Shown here piece by piece: positions 39,401 through 44,271 of a DNA stretch of 64,000 nt (position 1 is its first letter; every line of letters starts with the position of its first letter). A program made the translations under genes and the position numbers. The notes below the pieces were generated by a model. That model was not told where the DNA came from, did no database searches, and was given only the letters and a program-made list of their open reading frames with translations. This DNA comes from Sipunculus nudus (Eukaryota; Annelida; Sipuncula; Golfingiida; Sipunculidae): positions 40,935,695 to 40,999,694 of the forward strand of contig CM049316.1 of NCBI GenBank assembly GCA_026874595.1, written 5' to 3'.

Positions 39401-41546
39401 ATGATTTGTGGCCTGTTAACAGATGACCAAATGTTTAAAGGTCTCAAAAAATCAAGAAAAAAGTTCTTAAAAAATCAAAATACAGGTGGCACCACCAGTC
39501 TAGAGAAACTGATGAAACAAGCCATTATCAATACAAATGTGGACAATCATGGTGATCAATGCATTAGTTATTGTATCAAATTTTGCATTATTCTGGGAGG
39601 AACTTCCGAGCCTCATAGCTGAAAGGATATCAGTAACAGAGACCTTATATCAGGTTTCCATATAGACTTTTTATGACCGTCCTTGCATGTCATGACAGAA
39701 GATTCTAGGTCCAGTTGATATGATTTGTGCCCTGTTAACAAATGACCAAATCTTAAAAGGTTTCAAAAATAGAGAAAAAATTTAAAAAAATCGAAAAAAT
39801 ACATGTGGCGCCACCAGTCTGCAGAAACTGATGAAACATCATGATCAATATCCATGCAAAGAATCATGGTGATAAATGCATTAGTTGTGGACAATCATGG
39901 TGATCAATGCATTAGTTATTGTATCAAATTTTGCATTATTCTTAGGGTACGTGGGAGCCCCATAGCTCAGAGGATATAGGTCACAGTGACCTAATTTCAG
40001 GTTTCCAAGGAGAATTTTAATGGACCTTCCAGGATGTCAAGTGAGAAGATTTCAGGTTCAGTGGTTATGATTTGTGCCCTGTTAATGGACAGACGCCTGG
40101 ATGGCCAGACGGACGACGGACAAAAGGTGATCCCTATAGCTCAGATGACTTTCAGTCAGCTGAGCTAAAAATTGAAAAAATACACTTGGCGCCACCAGAA
40201 TGCAGAAACTGATGAAACATTTCATGATCAATATCCATGCAGAATCATGGTGATCAATATAATAATTGTTCAGATACTTGAGCTTTTGTATCAAATTTTC
40301 CATTATTCTGGGGGGTACTTCGGAGCCCCATAGCTCAAAGGTTATGGGTAACAGAGACCTAATTTCAGGTTTCCAAAGAGACTTTTTATGGGCCTCCCTG
40401 CATGTCAAGAGAGAAGATTCTAGGTGTAGTCGTTACGATTTGTGCCATGTTAACAGATGGCCGCATCTTAAGAGGTCTCAAAAATAGAGAAAAATATTGG
40501 TAAAAATCGAAAAAATACAGGTGGCACCACCAGTCTGCAGAAACTGATGAAACACTCCATGATCAATATCCATGCAAAAAATCATGATGATCAATGCATT
40601 AGTTGTTCAGATACTTGAGCTTTTGTATCAAATTTTCCATTATTCTGGGGGGTACTTCGGAACCCCATAGCTCGAAGAATATAGGTCACAGTGACCTAAT
40701 TTCAGGTTTACAAGGAGAATTTCCATAGACCTCCCAGGATGTCAAGTAAGAAGATACCAGTTCTAGCGGTTACGATTTGTGCCCTGTTAACGGACAGACG
40801 CTCCGACGGCCGGACGGACGCCGGACAAAAGGTGATCCCTATAGCTCAGATGACTTGCAGTCAGCTGAGCTAAAAAAAAACGGAGTGCCCCGCATCCCAT
40901 TCCGATTGGCAATATAATGTAAACATCACCACTGAACAGGTCTTCAAGGTCAACATACCAATGTATGAATTTCGGTGTATGAAGCGACAGGAGGATCACT
41001 CACTCAGTGTCTCGACGAGGTTATAAGTGTATATGGACGGTATGAAGCTTAGGATTCATGTAATGGAGAAGTAAGATGCAGATAAAAATAAGTGGCAAAG
41101 TTAAGATACAAGCAGCTGGACATAAAAATGTTTGCTGTTCACAGAAGTGTTTTGCCTGAGAGAGGTGCGTGTTGTTCTACAGTTGTGTCAAACCACTCAA
41201 AATCTATATATTTTTTAAGTCTTGAATAAAAACGGACCCAACACTCCTCTCAATTAACACATACCCCAACCCCGGTAAAATGCCCGGTATACCGTGTTTA
41301 TCAGCTAGTAATTAATAAATAGCCTTGCTCTCAAACTATTCATAGAAGCCAATGTTTGACTAGGGCTAATGTTAGCTGTAAATGTTTTAATCAGACCATT
41401 GATAGGCCTAGTGTTTCCTTTAGCATATATAAACATATGATTAATTATCTTAATAAACTGCCCTCACCTGTTCCACTATGTATCCATGTAAACGGTCCCC
41501 TGGCTTCACTGTTACATCTGCTTTCAGTTTCTGTGATGTACTGAAC
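5267..41546 (-). CDS. PITRM1: Presequence protease, mitochondrial (M16C metalloprotease), 28 coding exons
   Basis: Zinc metallopeptidase of the PreP/PITRM1 family, which in known members sits in the mitochondrial matrix and degrades cleaved targeting peptides and other short peptides. I joined 28 exons by GT/AG sites. All phases match and the sum is 3001 nt, i.e. one completing base plus 999 codons and a TAG stop. The inverted zinc motif HILEH is in exon 4, the distal zinc-ligand glutamate lies in NEMKG (exon 6), and the C-terminal substrate-site segment [10 protein letters not shown] is in exons 25-26. The protein aligns along its whole length with human PITRM1 recalled from memory (about 1037 aa). 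The first exon, with start codon and mitochondrial presequence, was not found above 41546. Nothing suggests a pseudogene: no frameshift or internal stop. Splicing of the last introns may be affected by junction-derived minisatellites. Confidence 0.95.
5480..5917 (-). repeat. 20-bp minisatellite built from the exon 28 splice donor
   Basis: Read on the minus strand, the intron begins GTAAGTCTCATGCTCTTACT and repeats this 20-bp unit with variation about twenty times, e.g. GTAAGTCTCATGTTCATACT and GTCAGTCTCATGTTCTAACT. The first unit is the real 5' splice site of PITRM1 exon 28. Copies further into the intron are more diverged. Confidence 0.9.
5918..6051 (-). CDS. PITRM1: PITRM1 exon 28, source of the 20-bp array
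   Basis: 134 nt. Encodes [20 protein letters not shown] then [20 protein letters not shown]. Matches human [32 protein letters not shown]. Acceptor aaccag, donor GTAAGT. The donor is the first unit of a 20-bp tandem array. Confidence 0.96.
6052..7075. other. PITRM1 intron 27, left part
   Basis: No gene. At 6268-6400 lies a partial copy of a Tc1/pogo-type end (taaaacctctccttacaacc, then tataacgaccac) also seen at 58788-58950. The rest is AT-rich. Confidence 0.55.
7080..10251 (-). repeat. 38-bp minisatellite derived from the PITRM1 exon 27/intron junction
   Basis: Roughly 75 copies of a 38-bp unit (plus-strand core ggtttgatccatgtgtgttg then ggagaagactgagagttt). On the minus strand each unit contains CCAAACTCTCAGTCTTCTC, identical to the last bases of PITRM1 exon 27. 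Transitional units of the same length next to the exon keep TCTCAGGTAACAAAG, the real donor. 38 is not a multiple of 3, so each minus frame cycles and stays open; open frames of up to 532 codons here are artefacts of the repeat. Confidence 0.93.
8590..10286 (-). repeat. 848-bp higher-order duplication inside the 38-bp array
   Basis: The unique segment at about 9224-9438 (cagaaactgtttatacctga and onward) recurs at about 10072-10286, offset 848 bp. The variant order of 38-bp units to its left also repeats with roughly that offset (e.g. the tgtgtgtcgtgagaagactg variants). The block includes the last 35 nt of exon 27 and its donor. Confidence 0.85.
9404..9438 (-). pseudogene. Duplicated 3' end of PITRM1 exon 27 with intact donor
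   Basis: 35 nt encoding [11 protein letters not shown] followed by GTAACAAAG at 9403 and below, the same as the true exon end at 10252-10286. It lacks the 5' part of the exon and its normal acceptor, so it is a decoy exon fragment produced by the 848-bp duplication. Confidence 0.88.
10252..10366 (-). CDS. PITRM1: PITRM1 exon 27, source of the 38-bp array
   Basis: 115 nt. Reads [20 protein letters not shown] then [18 protein letters not shown], matching human [15 protein letters not shown]. Acceptor atttcag, donor GTAACA. The last 19 or so bases before the donor (coding KLSVFS) are reused in the downstream minisatellite. Reading through the donor runs into a stop 19 codons later (10174-10251), before the main array. 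Confidence 0.95.
10367..11185. other. PITRM1 intron 26, right of exon 27
   Basis: Poly-G at about 10527-10539 and A/T-rich sequence. Around 11050-11115 a plus-strand stretch (tggctcagtggtcagac) resembles a tRNA A box and may be a SINE head; no clear B box was seen. Confidence 0.4.
11196..11350. mobile_element. Short fold-back MITE
   Basis: Outer ends caccagggttgg and agccctggtg are inverted. Inside, aatcagaccaatgagagcag (11224-11243) pairs with the complement near 11290-11310 (gctcccattggtctgatt). A half copy occurs at 62178-62225 and a related palindrome at 37215-37308. No target duplication was resolved. Confidence 0.65.
11465..11536 (-). CDS. PITRM1: PITRM1 exon 26, [10 protein letters not shown] active-site segment
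   Basis: 72 nt encoding [20 protein letters not shown] then YSY(R). The GGAYGGG tyrosine is the C-terminal substrate-binding residue known in M16 peptidases. Acceptor atccag, donor GTAAGG. Confidence 0.96.
11537..11969. other. PITRM1 intron 25, nothing seen
   Basis: AT-rich intron without recognisable repeats or genes. Confidence 0.5.
11970..12023 (-). CDS. PITRM1: PITRM1 exon 25
   Basis: 54 nt encoding [17 protein letters not shown](R), against human LKILARLMTAKFLHTEIR. Acceptor tttacag, donor GTGAGA. The terminal arginine precedes EKGGAYGGG and corresponds to the family's substrate-site arginine. Confidence 0.95.
12024..14127. other. PITRM1 intron 24
   Basis: AT-rich intron of about 2.1 kb with T and A homopolymers. 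Small plus-strand open frames here have no recognisable similarity. Confidence 0.5.
14128..14240 (-). CDS. PITRM1: PITRM1 exon 24
   Basis: 113 nt. Reads [20 protein letters not shown] then [17 protein letters not shown](S). The LPFQVNY and YTDPD parts match human MPFPVNYVGECIRTVPYTDPD. Acceptor ttatag, donor GTCAGC (weak); the split AG/T serine codon is completed in exon 25. Confidence 0.92.
14241..15537. other. PITRM1 intron 23
   Basis: About 1.3 kb. The 14390-15010 part is less AT-rich and ends in an AT-rich stretch with tataatac; it could be an old long terminal repeat but I found no matching partner or target duplication. Confidence 0.4.
15538..15564 (-). CDS. PITRM1: PITRM1 exon 23, 27-nt microexon
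   Basis: Acceptor tttcag, donor GTAAGT, 27 nt encoding DSSPLLDSA with phase 0 at both ends. It falls in the linker that is long and poorly conserved in human. Because skipping keeps the frame, it could be an alternative exon. Support rests on splice sites and phase, not on residue conservation. Confidence 0.65.
15691..15808 (-). CDS. PITRM1: PITRM1 exon 22
   Basis: 118 nt. Begins [20 protein letters not shown], matching human CSVNATPQQMPQTEKAVEDF, then [19 protein letters not shown]. Acceptor tttgtag, donor GTAGGT, ending phase 0. The C-terminal part is the family's variable linker. Confidence 0.92.
15809..16703. other. PITRM1 intron 21
   Basis: A dispersed repeat at about 16230-16450 contains cagacagacagatggacaga and ends in ggttggatgcatat. 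Otherwise nothing recognised. Confidence 0.45.
16704..16804 (-). CDS. PITRM1: PITRM1 exon 21
   Basis: 101 nt. Encodes [20 protein letters not shown] then [13 protein letters not shown](R). Matches human VRLMKRIAEMTDIKPILRKL and LLNGDNMR. Acceptor tatacag, donor GTTGGT. Confidence 0.93.
16949..17462. mobile_element. GACTC-rich inverted-repeat element, copy 1
   Basis: Starts gtgatgtaggactcaaatct and ends gactacatcattgg, so the ends are inverted copies of (a/g)tgatgtag. The interior has many gactcaagtctggact-like words. Homologous copies: 26147-26652, 37620-37800 and 59110-60400. No target duplication is clear here. Confidence 0.75.
17621..17786 (-). CDS. PITRM1: PITRM1 exon 20
   Basis: 166 nt. 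Reads [40 protein letters not shown] and [15 protein letters not shown], matching the human GIPDSGHLYASIRAGRTLTP and LQETFSGMDQ blocks. Acceptor tttcag, donor GTCAGT. Confidence 0.94.
17787..18501. repeat. PITRM1 intron 19 with dispersed repeat (family D)
   Basis: At about 18150-18255 the sequence gttccttgggtgttacccca and what follows is the reverse complement of a repeat at 50708-50755 and runs into gtaaccaacccactaaacaa. The rest of the intron has no recognisable content. Confidence 0.6.
18502..18519 (-). CDS. PITRM1: PITRM1 exon 19, 18-nt microexon
   Basis: Acceptor atgcag, 18 coding bases, donor GTCAGT. It gives (R)KSAEK(L) between FNR of exon 18 and [10 protein letters not shown] of exon 20, where human has a short acidic linker. 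Phase requires it: exon 18 ends phase 2 and exon 20 begins with one completing base, so 18 nt fit exactly. The next GT (GTTAGA) would bring an in-frame TGA. Splice-site support is moderate. Confidence 0.7.
18520..18827. other. PITRM1 intron 18, nothing recognised
   Basis: Between the 18-nt microexon and exon 18. T-rich near the microexon acceptor side; no repeats identified. Confidence 0.45.
18828..18904 (-). CDS. PITRM1: PITRM1 exon 18
   Basis: 77 nt. Encodes [20 protein letters not shown] then SDIFN(R), matching human GVLFSSLCLDRNLPDMMQLWSEIFN. Acceptor tttgcag, donor GTAGGT. The split AG/A arginine codon is completed by the microexon. Confidence 0.95.
18952..19150. repeat. Tandem duplication, about 116 bp
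   Basis: cacaatacctacaacactgg at 18954 recurs as cacaatacctataacactgg at about 19070, each followed by tataacagtcaatctgttgc. Two diverged copies in the intron upstream of PITRM1 exon 18. Confidence 0.85.
19295..19415 (-). CDS. PITRM1: PITRM1 exon 17
   Basis: 121 nt. Encodes [20 protein letters not shown] then [20 protein letters not shown]. The QEIELKTGG core matches QQIELKTGG of human. Acceptor gtgcag, donor GTAGGG. Confidence 0.94.
19600..20520. repeat. Degenerate tandem repeat, family A
   Basis: Recurrent aggtcacagtgaccttat / cagtgacctaatttcatg, gtttccatggagattt and gaaaattctaggcctaacag at spacings of about 140-180 bp. The same family is at 35330-35550, 38990-40870 and 57500-57620. It ends near a (acatacat)n-type microsatellite at 20527-20580. 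Confidence 0.75.
20865..20994 (-). CDS. PITRM1: PITRM1 exon 16
   Basis: 130 nt. Contains [20 protein letters not shown] and [17 protein letters not shown](K), matching human QYCAQPTNGMVYFRAFSSLN and LPEELRPYVPLFC. This starts the second M16 half. Acceptor ttccag, donor GTAAGT. Confidence 0.95.
20995..21651. other. PITRM1 intron 15, nothing recognised
   Basis: AT-rich. A minus-strand open frame at 21109-21369 shows no recognisable similarity. Confidence 0.45.
21652..21768 (-). CDS. PITRM1: PITRM1 exon 15
   Basis: 117 nt. Reads (G)[20 protein letters not shown], then [18 protein letters not shown]. The [11 protein letters not shown] core matches human CLPALKVSDIE. Acceptor catcag, donor GTAAGT. 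Confidence 0.93.
21895..22470. repeat. Degenerate tandem repeat, about 130-140 bp unit
   Basis: tgacctcattaaacatgtgt near 22012 and tgacttcattaaatatacat near 22152 recur again near 22283, each followed by an 'aaacttgggtgaga'-like word. It ends acagatggacagaccatgga and aggggtataaaa, a terminal motif seen in other repeats here. Confidence 0.7.
22471..23493. other. PITRM1 intron 14, right part
   Basis: AT-rich; a fragment ttaaccaaatggccaaccaa at about 23393 resembles family D ends. No gene seen. Confidence 0.45.
23494..23632 (-). CDS. PITRM1: PITRM1 exon 14
   Basis: 139 nt. Begins [20 protein letters not shown] and ends [13 protein letters not shown](G). Matches the human NNQHKLTLSMRPDDKYHEKQ hinge region, rich in charged residues and probably helical. 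Acceptor taacag, donor GTAAGA. Confidence 0.93.
23935..24012 (-). repeat. tRNA-like SINE head
   Basis: Minus strand: TAGTTTAATGG (A box, 23991-24001) and GGTTCGCATCC (B box, 23947-23957) sit 34 bp apart, as in a tRNA-derived RNA polymerase III promoter. Arms do not fold into a full tRNA, so a SINE fragment is more likely than a tRNA gene. Confidence 0.7.
24013..25491. other. PITRM1 intron 13
   Basis: A possible second tRNA-like fragment (agattcaaacctg, about 24450-24462) on the plus strand. T-rich tract at 25374-25398. No gene seen. Confidence 0.4.
25492..25626 (-). CDS. PITRM1: PITRM1 exon 13
   Basis: 135 nt, phase 0 at both ends. Reads [20 protein letters not shown], then ends [14 protein letters not shown]. 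Aligns with the family's NHDGDPVELLKLGNQ and NPKFLQEKVKQYF. Acceptor ttgcag, donor GTGAGT. Confidence 0.93.
26147..26652. mobile_element. GACTC-rich inverted-repeat element, copy 2, with 8-bp target duplication
   Basis: 506 bp. Ends tctagtgatgtag and ctacatccctaa are inverted; both flanks carry tggaatca (26139-26146 and 26653-26660). The 8-bp duplication supports an hAT-type mechanism. No coding capacity; interior homologous to the copies at 16949, 37620 and 59110. Confidence 0.85.
26835..26931 (-). CDS. PITRM1: PITRM1 exon 12
   Basis: 97 nt. Encodes [20 protein letters not shown] then [12 protein letters not shown], matching KGFEDDRIEALLHKIEIQMKHQ of human. Acceptor tgacag, donor GTAAGA. 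Confidence 0.94.
26932..27573. other. PITRM1 intron 11 with (TA)n
   Basis: AT-rich; a TA microsatellite lies at 27508-27539 close to the exon 11 donor. Confidence 0.55.
27574..27687 (-). CDS. PITRM1: PITRM1 exon 11
   Basis: 114 nt. Reads [20 protein letters not shown] then [17 protein letters not shown](R). Corresponds to the human FSVGLQGIAEKDIETV stretch. Acceptor tctacag, donor GTAAGT. Confidence 0.93.
27688..28224. other. PITRM1 intron 10, nothing recognised
   Basis: AT-rich intron without a recognisable repeat or gene. Confidence 0.45.
28225..28353 (-). CDS. PITRM1: PITRM1 exon 10
   Basis: 129 nt. Encodes [20 protein letters not shown] and then [20 protein letters not shown]. Aligns with the family's FEAFTLSLLSSLLTSGPNSP segment. 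Acceptor tttgcag, donor GTGTGT (weaker than the others); the phase fits exon 11. Confidence 0.93.
28354..28847. other. PITRM1 intron 9
   Basis: Contains a fragment with agcaaggctaattgcagcct and agctcagctatagc near 28630-28690, like family A ends. Otherwise nothing seen. Confidence 0.4.
28848..28936 (-). CDS. PITRM1: PITRM1 exon 9
   Basis: 89 nt, phase 0 to 2. Reads [20 protein letters not shown] then TIAVSYVLA(D), matching the CGPDSFATDPSKQTTISVSF region of human. Acceptor ttccag, donor GTAAGA. Confidence 0.93.
29303..29429 (-). CDS. PITRM1: PITRM1 exon 8
   Basis: 127 nt. Encodes [20 protein letters not shown] and then [10 protein letters not shown], ending in SEPRWSQP. Near-identical to the family's [13 protein letters not shown] segment, which closes the first M16 domain. 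Acceptor ttttag, donor GTAAGG. Confidence 0.95.
29430..30486. other. PITRM1 intron 7
   Basis: About 1 kb. Palindromic words around 30228-30460 (gaatgcgtcatgcggaatgc and, inverted, attctgcattctgcattcc) suggest a decayed inverted-repeat element. No gene seen. Confidence 0.4.
30487..30647 (-). CDS. PITRM1: PITRM1 exon 7
   Basis: 161 nt. Contains [20 protein letters not shown] and [11 protein letters not shown](R), matching HTYSVVSGGDPLCIPELTWE and [12 protein letters not shown] of human. Acceptor tttcag, donor GTAAAA. Confidence 0.95.
30800..31140. mobile_element. Fold-back element in PITRM1 intron 6
   Basis: gtgccagctattgtatgaat with tatgaacaagc (30813-30842) is inverted at 31101-31130 (gcttggttcataattcaata then gctggcatgg). 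Arms of about 35 bp enclose about 260 bp with no coding capacity. Confidence 0.7.
31395..31770. repeat. Dispersed repeat family B, copy 1 (uninterrupted)
   Basis: Contains tcatagcctgaggcc-like and catagcatgcaaacaagggc words, gtgtacagggaatac, and gtgtgagatgcaaatatctg, in the same order as copy 2 at 33185-34770. On the minus strand cagcttggtggttaag looks like a tRNA A box. This copy serves as the empty site for the transposon in copy 2. Confidence 0.85.
32079..32175 (-). CDS. PITRM1: PITRM1 exon 6, distal zinc-ligand glutamate
   Basis: 97 nt. Encodes [20 protein letters not shown] then [12 protein letters not shown]. The glutamate of NEMKG is the third zinc ligand of the family, downstream of HXXEH. 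Acceptor atcatag, donor GTAAGT, ending phase 0. Confidence 0.95.
33413..34660 (+). mobile_element. Tigger/pogo-type DNA transposon remnant
   Basis: Inserted into repeat family B. Left end follows a (TA)n tract (33418-33462) with cataattggaagcctcataa and cttccgattaacgc, words typical of Tigger ends. Encodes broken N-terminal transposase parts; no DDE catalytic region is left. Clear terminal inverted repeats could not be paired. Confidence 0.75.
34075..34640 (+). pseudogene. Broken Tigger-like transposase (CENP-B type HTH domains)
   Basis: 34114-34287 encodes a pipsqueak/CENP-B N-type [23 protein letters not shown] then [20 protein letters not shown]. After a frameshift (34288 on) follows the second [23 protein letters not shown] then LKEKAESL, stop, then [12 protein letters not shown], stop, and [20 protein letters not shown] then [14 protein letters not shown]. 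The order matches Tigger transposases; at least three disruptions and a missing catalytic domain make it a pseudogene. Confidence 0.85.
34814..34928 (-). CDS. PITRM1: PITRM1 exon 5
   Basis: 115 nt. Reads (A)[20 protein letters not shown] and then [17 protein letters not shown], matching the family's [27 protein letters not shown] region. Acceptor tttacag, donor GTGACT. The junction codon is AGG (R) where human has TGG (W), so the protein reads FRQEGWRLE rather than FWQEGWRLE. Confidence 0.93.
35330..35560. repeat. Family A repeat fragment
   Basis: Shares ggtttcctaggagatttta-like and 'cctgctaatgg' words with the arrays at 19600 and 38990. Single diverged copy in PITRM1 intron 4. The remaining intron (34929-35329 and 35561-36091) has no recognised content. 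Confidence 0.55.
36092..36243 (-). CDS. PITRM1: PITRM1 exon 4, catalytic HILEH zinc motif
   Basis: 152 nt. Residues 15-19 of the exon are HILEH, the inverted HXXEH motif of M16 peptidases: two histidines bind zinc and the glutamate activates water. Then come [20 protein letters not shown] and [10 protein letters not shown], near-identical to human. Acceptor taacag, donor GTACTG. The last codon (A) is completed in exon 5. Confidence 0.97.
36348..36715. repeat. 41-bp minisatellite, nine copies
   Basis: Unit gatcatattcttatccataa then cagtaggtctttacttgcaa, about 41 bp, starting near 36353, 36394, 36435, 36476, 36517, 36557, 36597, 36638 and 36679. Lies in PITRM1 intron 3, about 105 bp upstream of the exon 4 acceptor. 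Confidence 0.92.
37088..37465. mobile_element. Fold-back element with nested palindrome
   Basis: Outer arms: ttccattcctggtaagagat with ttcattctgcccactgctgc (37116-37156) pair with the complement at about 37402-37443. Inner arms: gctcccattggttgc (37224-37238) and ctaccaatgagagc (37286-37300). Related in its core to the element at 11196-11350. No target duplication resolved. Confidence 0.65.
37500..37606 (-). CDS. PITRM1: PITRM1 exon 3
   Basis: 107 nt, phase 0 to 2. Encodes [20 protein letters not shown] and then a segment ending RDDRNNVF(G), matching the family's VTSVPELFLTAVKLTHDDTG block. Acceptor ttacag, donor GTAAGG. The split glycine codon is completed by the first base of exon 4. Confidence 0.92.
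37620..37800. repeat. GACTC-rich element, partial copy 3
   Basis: Contains ttttggactcaagttgc, actcagactaaaagaaggtg, gacttgcactcaaagactt and ends gtggacacgactagatcact. Matches the right part of the copies at 16949 and 26147. Confidence 0.75.
37815..38080. repeat. Cluster of short direct and inverted repeats
   Basis: tagttgccaatgtttca-like words recur at about 45-bp spacing, then appear inverted as cagaaacattggcaac and tgactgaaacattggc. A related fragment lies at 41340-41400. Origin unclear. Confidence 0.6.
38990..40875. repeat. Family A tandem array, 165-bp then 330-370-bp units
   Basis: atttgtgccctgttaacag recurs near 39075, 39240 and 39405 (about 165 bp apart), then at about 39725, 40068, 40437 and 40770. 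The longer units add a segment with aatacaggtggcaccaccag and tgcagaaactgatgaaac. Two units end in gacggacgccggacaaaagg and cagctgagctaaaa. Open frames here are artefacts. Lies in PITRM1 intron 2. Confidence 0.88.
41468..41546 (-). CDS. PITRM1: PITRM1 exon 2 (first coding exon seen)
   Basis: 79 nt: one base completing a codon, then 26 codons ending [11 protein letters not shown], matching the family's GDKIHGFTVNQ. Acceptor ctgcag, donor GTGAGG. It starts FSTSQKLK, which would suit a site just after a mitochondrial presequence cut. The preceding exon must end with two bases of a codon; I did not find it. Confidence 0.85.
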
Positions 41547-42810
41547 CTGCAGTTTAAACAAATATGCATAAACTAATTAACATATAGCAGTAATGTTTAC
41601 ACAAATCCATGATAGACAGAGCAACTATGCAACTCTGTTGTTTTAATATGTCTTCTGATAGGATTTTGGTTTGGTCTTCTGTAGACTGATTAAGTGTAGG
41701 TTGAATTAGTGGTTTAGGAAAACGAAACCAGGAAACCAAGAAAACAAAGGTCACAAAGCTCTATAAACTAAAGCCAAACTGTCTGCATGCTGGAGGCTGG
41801 GGTGTTCAGGCATTTGTCATTGATTGGGCTTGGTTCCACTGCTATGCTGACTAATAAGATTTCCCATCTTGCCTGCATTATTGGGTGATCTGGGATTGCA
41901 TCTTGAATGCCTTTGTGCGTGGTTTGGTATGGCATGTACAACTCCATATTCAAACATCTGCTTCTTTTTTTCCTTGCAATATATCAAGGCCAATACCTGG
42001 AATCTAGCTTTTTTCATCTTTCATTGTTGGTGACTGGAGCTGATGCAGGCCTTGGCTTGCTGAAATCAACATGACCAGCTCAAATGCCAACTCCCCTTTT
42101 TGTCAATTCATTCAAAACGAAGACCAGTTGTATTATGATCAGATTGAGTATCATCTTTGGGAAGTGAAATATAAGCATATAATATTGGCCTAATATATTG
42201 ATCTTGATACTCTCCAAGTACGACACACAACAGGAGTGAATTTAGGGAGAGACAGCTGGGGGTCCATGCCCCCTTTTCCTATCTACAAAATCTATGAAAC
42301 AGACAATGACATGATAATGATAATGACCAACATTTTCAAAAAGGGAGCAATTTCGGAATTCTGCATATGGCTTTGGTTAGCTCAACAAGGTAAAGTGGAT
42401 GATACATTTGATGCAGTATGAGAAAAAAAAATAAGAGTGATAGTAATAACATGTGTATACTGAATTCCCAGAATAGTTTCACCTCTTTTAAAACATCCAC
42501 TAGCTGTTCAGGAGTTGTACAATGAATTTCAAACATGCACCTCAAAAGGTTTCTACATCTTGAGAGGGGGACGGAACCTCAGGATAACCTGCCCCCCCCC
42601 CCCCCCCCCAGTAATAAAATCCTGGGAGTGAGTATAGAATCCAGTATACATGGTAGAAGGTGGAAAATTAATAAAGTTGCTTGTAGTAACTACATGTTCT
42701 GTGCTACTTTCTATGTTCCATGAGTCCATGACTTTGGTTGTTTCTGCAATCTGAAACATGAGAGAAATATGTGAATTATTAGTACATTGAGAACATGCAA
42801 AGGTGTGATA
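41547..42810. other. Upstream of PITRM1 exon 2, no gene found
   Basis: Should contain or precede PITRM1 intron 1. Poly-C at about 42591-42610. Minus-strand open frames at 42336-43044 have no recognisable similarity and most likely are chance. Confidence 0.45.
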
Positions 42811-42811
42811 A

Positions 42812-42880
42812 CAGAAAGGGATTTGAACCACCACCTGCATGCTCAGAAGCTGTCTGCATAACCAACTGTGCCTTGAAGGA
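42812..42880 (-). repeat. tRNA-like SINE fragment
   Basis: Minus strand: cacagttggttatgcagac (A-box like, about 42855-42873) and GGTTCAAATCC (B box, 42819-42829). The acceptor stem does not pair, so this is a tRNA-derived SINE rather than a tRNA gene. Confidence 0.65.
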
Positions 42881-43413
42881 AGGTTACAAACCAAGCGAAA
42901 AGCTGGGATATTTAAGTCTATTGAAACTATTGTGACTGAATAACTCTGCAAATGTCCACCAGAGGTCATTTTGCTACAGGGGTGGATTCTCCAATGGGAA
43001 AAATGGTACATTTGATAACATGTTTCAGTTGGGGCTGCCGCCAATGTTTTGTAATTTTGATATTTTAGTACTTATTCCATGTGAGAATAACTAAACATGA
43101 AACAATTAGAACATATCTCAGTATCATGTGATTTATTTTGATTTTGTTGGTAGAAATTTACCGATTCTGATGTAACCTGTACACCAGAAGGGGGCTGCAC
43201 CCCCGAAAGCTTGTGTCAAGAGTGACAACACCAGCTAGTCTACATAAAGGTATCATATATCTACTTCACTTACCAGTGTAGTTCGTAATCAAACTAGTAT
43301 GTATTGTGCTGATTACCATGCTGGTCAGTGAAATAGTTCCCACTGCACTGATCAGCACACTGATCAGTGAAATAGTCCTTGCCCCTGTAGTTCTTGCCCA
43401 AAAGTAGGCATAT

Positions 43414-44271
43414 CAGGGTTGGGCAAAACCCAGGTATTAAGCAAAAACCCAGCGTCCCAGCCCAGCGGGTTTTACTGGGTAAACCCAGGTTTTAAGGGTT
43501 TTATGGGCAATATAGTCTCAAGTGGCAACTGACTGAACTCAAAATTTCTAGAACCAGCTTGGGAAATACAGTGTGATCAGTATGCTTCTTTGCTTTAAAA
43601 TATATATAACTATTGTTACGGAACCTAATATCAACAGATCACGTAGTCATGAGGAACATTAATTTTGTAATGGAGATTAAAAAAAATCAGATTCTGTAAC
43701 ACTAGGCAGCATTAAATGTCTAGGGGAATGAATAAAGAAGTCAGTGTTTTTTTGTTAACAAATAATTATAATTTATTCTTAAAACAACCCTAACATAACA
43801 ATATACTAAATCAATACAATTATACAGTATAACATACAGTATTATACAGTATAACAACAGTACAACAGTAAACACTGATACTTTGGGAGTTATTGTTATT
43901 ACAAGAATATGAGAGGTTGTAGCGGAGTACAGCCTAGGTAATCAAGAGTTACAAAGGATTTCATTATGGTATGATTCTGCTATATATATCCAGGGCATGT
44001 GAGAGATCTTTAGTTCTTACATCTTTTCAGTCATAGTGTGATCTCTGACTGCCACCATGAAACCTAAACTTATTTCATGGACAACCACTGTAGTTCTTTC
44101 CTCTTTATTTGATTATATGCATTTTATGCAGCAATTCTGAGATTGAACAGAATGCTTCTAGAAAGGCCCAAAACATAGTGCCCATTAAAACCTGCATGTG
44201 GGTTTTAAGGCTTATTGTCCGGCTGGGTAATAAGGGGTATTACCCGCACGGGTATTACCCGCCCAACCCTG
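43414..44271. mobile_element. hAT-like non-autonomous element, 858 bp
   Basis: Perfect 11-bp inverted ends cagggttgggc (43414-43424) and gcccaaccctg (44261-44271). Flanks aggcatat (43406-43413) and aggcagat (44272-44279) match 7 of 8, as an aged 8-bp target duplication. Subterminal G/C-rich ttttactgggtaaaccc and ggggtattacccgcacggg are also palindromic. No transposase frame. Confidence 0.87.

Noticed and set aside
39015-40999. Several 70-108-codon frames
   Set aside because: All lie in the family A tandem array and translate the same repeat in different frames.
42336-43044. Minus-strand open frames containing FEIHCTTPEQLVDVLKE and AETTKVMDSWNIESS
   Set aside because: Briefly considered as PITRM1 upstream exons; residues match nothing I know, and the start of the longer frame is not ATG.
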